This document shows positions 6,521 through 8,778 of a stretch of 8,778 bases of DNA, piece after piece (the first letter of the stretch is position 1; every line of letters starts with the position of its first letter). The notes beneath the pieces were generated by a model. It saw nothing but the letters and a program-made list of their open reading frames with translations. It was not told where the DNA came from and made no database searches. Origin of the DNA: JAAAPF01 sp964481035 (GTDB taxonomy: Bacteria > Pseudomonadota > Alphaproteobacteria > Geminicoccales > Geminicoccaceae); contig CAYZSE010000130.1 in assembly GCA_964481035.1 (NCBI GenBank), positions 1-8,778 on the forward strand, in the 5' to 3' direction. The position numbers and the translations under genes were made by a program.

Positions 6521-7293
6521 TCCGGCTCTGGCTCCGCTACCGGTAGAGCAGTGACAAGCTCGGCGCCAGGAGGCGGCGGGACGGGTATCTGCGCGTCCAA
6601 GACCTGGTACAAAGACGCCGCTAACGCACCCAGCATGTCCAGGTCCTTTAGAATTTGGTCGGCGCCTGTGGACGACCCTGGATTGAGCGCGTGAGCGATA
6701 CTGTTCCTGCGATCCATGAACTCTTCGAGCGCCGTTCTCAGCTTGCCATGCGTTTTGCCGTCGTCAACTTCCTCGAAATGATCCTTGATGGGCTGCTTCT
6801 CGCACAACTTGGCACAGACATCCCGCAGCCCCGAAATCTTGAACAGGGCGTTCAACTCGTTCGGTCGCATGTTGTTCTCGTTGTGGATCAGGTCGCCGAA
6901 GATGTCCCTCGTTAGGTCACCGCGAACGAATTCGTGGACGGCAGAGAAGGTACTTCCGGCGTTCAGCAGAAGGGCGTTACGCGTCGGCTGATCTTGAACG
7001 TCGAAGCTTACCTTCGCTAGGCGCTCTAACGATCTTCGCCACGCCATGGCAGGGAGTTTTTTGGGAACATTTGCGAATGAGTCGGCATTGGACACCACTT
7101 GCCGTGCATACTCGCGAGCTGACTGCCGAATGTATTCCTCGAATGTCGCTGCTACCAGGAGAGTAGCCGAGTTGGCAGCAGCGACACGGACCCTAGCTGG
7201 CTGCTCAGACTCGTCGAAGGTAGTAACGAGTAGGCGGATCGCATCCAACTCACTCGTGAAGTCTTCCTTGATCAATTCGAAAACCGTGGGCAT
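6499..7293 (-). CDS. HEPN-domain protein, candidate ribonuclease effector
   Basis: A 264-aa, mostly helical soluble protein with the look of the RiboL-PSP or MAE_28990-type HEPN families. Two features mark it. An early helix has TFEEYIRQSAREYA (50-63). The C-terminal helix has DRRNSIAHAL, whose R196-N-S-I-A-H201 is a complete R-x4-H motif with a polar residue after the Arg, the hallmark of catalytically active HEPN RNases. The last 25 or so residues are proline- and acid-rich and probably disordered. The ATG is 6 bp after the DUF262 stop on the same strand, with GGAG (7303-7306) inside the upstream gene as ribosome site, so the two are translationally coupled. By family knowledge such proteins are RNA-cleaving toxins in defence or toxin-antitoxin loci. 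Whether this one cleaves RNA, and which RNA, cannot be read from sequence. Codon use is much less GC-biased than in the phosphonate genes. Confidence 0.75.
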   Translation of the reverse strand: MPTVFELIKEDFTSELDAIRLLVTTFDESEQPARVRVAAANSATLLVAATFEEYIRQSAREYARQVVSNADSFANVPKKLPAMAWRRSLERLAKVSFDVQDQPTRNALLLNAGSTFSAVHEFVRGDLTRDIFGDLIHNENNMRPNELNALFKISGLRDVCAKLCEKQPIKDHFEEVDDGKTHGKLRTALEEFMDRRNSIAHALNPGSSTGADQILKDLDMLGALAASLYQVLDAQIPVPPPPGAELVTALPVAEPEPDASQGCG

Positions 7294-7299
7294 CGCGGA

Positions 7300-8490
7300 T
7301 CACTCCGGCCGCAGGATCTTCTTCATCAGATCGATGCGGTCACGGACGCTCTTGGCCGTGTTCCCACTTCCTGTGAGCAAGGTGAGTTGGTCGGCATCCT
7401 CAAGAGCAGCTTTCATTCGGGCTTGGACACCAGTGGCATCAGCCAGTATCGCCTCTTTCTGAGGCCACAAGTCATTAGCTGCGACCATTGAGGCGTCGTA
7501 CATCGCGGCCGAAATCCGGCTGTTGCCCTTCTCGTCCGACGGCAACGCGAATGGCTTCCCATCAAACACGTCGTAGAGAAACTGAAACCGGTCGCGATAC
7601 TCTGTCTTCAGCCGCTCGACATCGACATCGGCAACCTCTTTCGACATGGCACGATCTAGCATTGCCTTCATCGAGCCTCGAATATTGGATTCATCCTTCA
7701 AGGCGAAATAGCGCAGAACCAGTTGACAATCTCCCATGCTGGCGTAGAGCTTATTTTTTCGCCTCTCTGAACTCTCATAATACTCATTCGGGTCGACTTC
7801 GGTATAAGGCGGAATATCGAATACTTTAGTGAAAAGCTCATCGCGCGTCAGATCAACGATGACCTTGTTGAAATTGCCCGGATGGAGGGCGTTGCGGATT
7901 TCCTGAGGGTTAAGTTTCGTGCCACCGGTGTTCAGACGGTCGAAGATGAAACGACGAATGTCCGTCATCTTCAGCGCCGCACCGGCTTTCTCCGGCTCGC
8001 TCTCAAGAAGTAGCACAATGGCGGAAAGACTTGCGCGGTCGAGAGCCCGCTTGATGCGCGGAGGGCAGCGAGAATAGCGTAGGCCATTCAGGGGCTCAAG
8101 CACCGTCAGGCCGCTCAAAGCGAAATCCCCGACCATGAACTCGCGCACGGCGTTAAGGCGCTGCTGCCCGTCCATCACTTCGTAGCGCGCCGCCTCACTC
8201 TCGAATAAGAAGACAGGTGGGACGGGAATGTTGAGAAGGAGGGATTCGATCAGCTTCGATTTTTGAACTGACGTCCAGCGCAGGCGGCGCTGATACTCCG
8301 GTCGAAGGTTAAGAACTTCGCCGCGGTCAATGAGTTCGCGCAACTGCGGCAAGAAAAAATTGTTGGTCTGGTAAATGATTCGAAAGGCATTCTTGGCAAA
8401 AAACGAATCCGGATCTTCCCTGCTAGCAGGCAGCTCCACCTCAGACTCTGACTCAAGTTCATCAATAATGACATCTACAGCGCCAACCAT
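7300..8490 (-). CDS. DUF262 (GmrSD N-terminal, ParB/Srx-like) protein
   Basis: A 396-aa cytoplasmic protein. Its N-terminal half is a clear DUF262 domain: RPEYQRRLRW (63-72), KSKLIESLLLNIPVPP (77-92), the active-site-like DGQQRL (107-112), and RLNTGGTKLNPQEIRNAL (185-202). In the ParB/Srx-like fold the DGQQR motif is tied to nucleotide binding or hydrolysis, as in GmrS, SspE and BrxU-type defence proteins. The C-terminal half is helical and ends with a GNTAKSVRDRID stretch. I see no HNH (DUF1524) motif, so unlike GmrSD or SspE it carries no nuclease of its own, and the downstream HEPN protein may be its effector. I chose ATG 8490 because GGGAG lies 8 nt upstream. An ATG at 8514 has no ribosome site, and the longest frame (8547) starts with TTG. 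It is the first clear gene of the coupled pair. Confidence 0.85.
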   Translation of the reverse strand: MVGAVDVIIDELESESEVELPASREDPDSFFAKNAFRIIYQTNNFFLPQLRELIDRGEVLNLRPEYQRRLRWTSVQKSKLIESLLLNIPVPPVFLFESEAARYEVMDGQQRLNAVREFMVGDFALSGLTVLEPLNGLRYSRCPPRIKRALDRASLSAIVLLLESEPEKAGAALKMTDIRRFIFDRLNTGGTKLNPQEIRNALHPGNFNKVIVDLTRDELFTKVFDIPPYTEVDPNEYYESSERRKNKLYASMGDCQLVLRYFALKDESNIRGSMKAMLDRAMSKEVADVDVERLKTEYRDRFQFLYDVFDGKPFALPSDEKGNSRISAAMYDASMVAANDLWPQKEAILADATGVQARMKAALEDADQLTLLTGSGNTAKSVRDRIDLMKKILRPE

Positions 8491-8498
8491 TCGCCGGA

Positions 8499-8503
8499 CT
8501 CCC
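8499..8503 (-). promoter_or_regulatory. Ribosome binding site deciding the DUF262 start
   Basis: On the minus strand GGGAG is followed by 8 nt and then ATG at 8490. Neither the ATG at 8514 nor the TTG at 8547 has a comparable site, so this fixes the shorter 396-aa product. Confidence 0.6.
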
Positions 8504-8518
8504 GTACGTGCCATGAAA

Positions 8519-8547
8519 TCAGTACTGGGCTTTAATCGCAACGGCAA
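8519..8547 (-). promoter_or_regulatory. Weak candidate promoter for the DUF262-HEPN pair
   Basis: On the minus strand TTGCCG (8547-8542, 4 of 6 to the -35 consensus) is 17 nt from TACTGA (8524-8519, poor -10). Transcription would begin near 8512, between the unused ATG 8514 and the preferred ATG 8490. The -10 overlaps an 8-bp palindrome, CAGTACTG (8520-8527), which could serve as an operator for autoregulation. The support is positional only. Confidence 0.2.
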
Positions 8548-8571
8548 GGGATGAGGTGTCGTTGTATCAAC

Positions 8572-8721
8572 CTAGCGGGTCCGAGCGGCAGCCATGGCGT
8601 AAGCGTAAGACTGGGTCTCGATGAGCGCGAACGTCGGCTGTAGGCTCAGAATGGCGTCGCCGGCGGGCTGGCCAAAGTCCGTTTCAGGCCGATTGGAGGC
8701 GCGCCTGCCGGTCTCGCGCAT
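8572..8721 (-). CDS. Small hypothetical protein (49 aa)
   Basis: From ATG 8721 to TAG 8572 the minus strand encodes 49 residues, starting MRETGRRASN and ending AYAMAAARTR. The ATG is preceded by GGGGAG (8727-8732) with a 5-nt gap, a good ribosome site. Composition is GC-rich like the host part of the window. The frame stays open upstream to the window edge, so this could also be the C-terminal end of a larger gene. I recognise no family. It lies 81 bp upstream of DUF262 on the same strand, so it may be co-transcribed with the pair, but the change in composition argues it belongs to the flanking genome. Confidence 0.4.
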   Translation of the reverse strand: MRETGRRASNRPETDFGQPAGDAILSLQPTFALIETQSYAYAMAAARTR

Positions 8722-8740
8722 GCCCGCTCCCCGTCCCAAA

Positions 8741-8778
8741 GAGCCGAAGCCGCGCGGAGCCGGAGGCCAGCGGAGCCG
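8741..8778. repeat. Degenerate 16-bp tandem repeat, cut by the window end
   Basis: GAGCCG recurs at 8741, 8757 and 8773, exactly 16 bp apart. The two complete units agree at 12 of 16 positions, and a third begins at the edge. The type of repeat and its full length cannot be seen from here. Confidence 0.4.

Larger units (their letters stand above)
6430..8570. other. Lower-GC segment, probable horizontally acquired module
   Basis: Between the phosphonate operon and the right edge the base composition changes sharply. Upstream genes are strongly GC-rich with almost only G/C at third positions. This stretch freely uses AAA, GAA, AAT and ATT codons and has A/T runs (for example around 7750-7830 and 8345-8400). 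GC richness returns after about 8572. No integrase, transposase, tRNA or flanking direct repeat is visible, so the mode of entry is unknown and the limits are approximate. Confidence 0.6.

Noticed and set aside
8491..8547. Longer DUF262 start at TTG 8547 or ATG 8514
   Set aside because: Neither has a Shine-Dalgarno sequence, whereas ATG 8490 has GGGAG at 8-nt spacing and the DUF262 domain starts well downstream of it.
1..8778. CRISPR array, tRNA, rRNA, transposase or integrase
   Set aside because: No regularly spaced palindromic repeats of CRISPR length, no cloverleaf-like segment and no mobility-gene motifs were seen on either strand.

Overview
The window comes from a GC-rich bacterium. Roughly the first 6.3 kb is strongly G+C rich in all coding positions, and the gene content and protein style fit an alphaproteobacterium (Rhodospirillales-like). 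The taxon is an inference from composition and protein style, not a database result.

Layout. Positions 1-205 are a leader holding a probable PhoB-type box (136-153). Positions 206-6331 are one tight five-gene plus-strand operon for uptake and breakdown of 2-aminoethylphosphonate (AEP) or a close relative. It encodes a periplasmic binding protein, an ABC ATPase, a fused two-domain permease, an FAD-dependent amine oxidoreductase and phosphonoacetaldehyde hydrolase PhnX. The last four genes overlap or nearly touch. The only real gap, after the binding-protein gene, holds a 12-bp perfect stem (1229-1256). Positions 6332-6498 are a convergent intergenic stretch. From about 6.43 to 8.57 kb the G+C content drops visibly and the genes are on the minus strand. 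Read 5' to 3' on that strand they are a DUF262 (ParB/Srx-like, GmrSD N-terminal type) protein and, 6 bp later, a HEPN-domain protein with an intact R-x4-H ribonuclease motif. Beyond 8572 the sequence becomes GC-rich again. It holds a small minus-strand open frame and a degenerate 16-bp repeat that runs off the window.

How the genes work together. The predicted pathway is: phosphonate captured in the periplasm and imported with ATP; amine oxidised by the flavoenzyme to phosphonoacetaldehyde; PhnX cleaves the C-P bond to give acetaldehyde and phosphate. There is no PhnW transaminase in the window, so the flavoenzyme is the likely source of the PhnX substrate. The Pho-like box suggests induction on phosphate starvation.

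The DUF262-HEPN pair is the best candidate for an uncharacterised system. It looks like a compact, horizontally acquired, translationally coupled sensor plus RNase-effector module, probably anti-phage defence or toxin-like, placed next to a metabolic operon. The domain assignments are from visible motifs; the defence role is inference.
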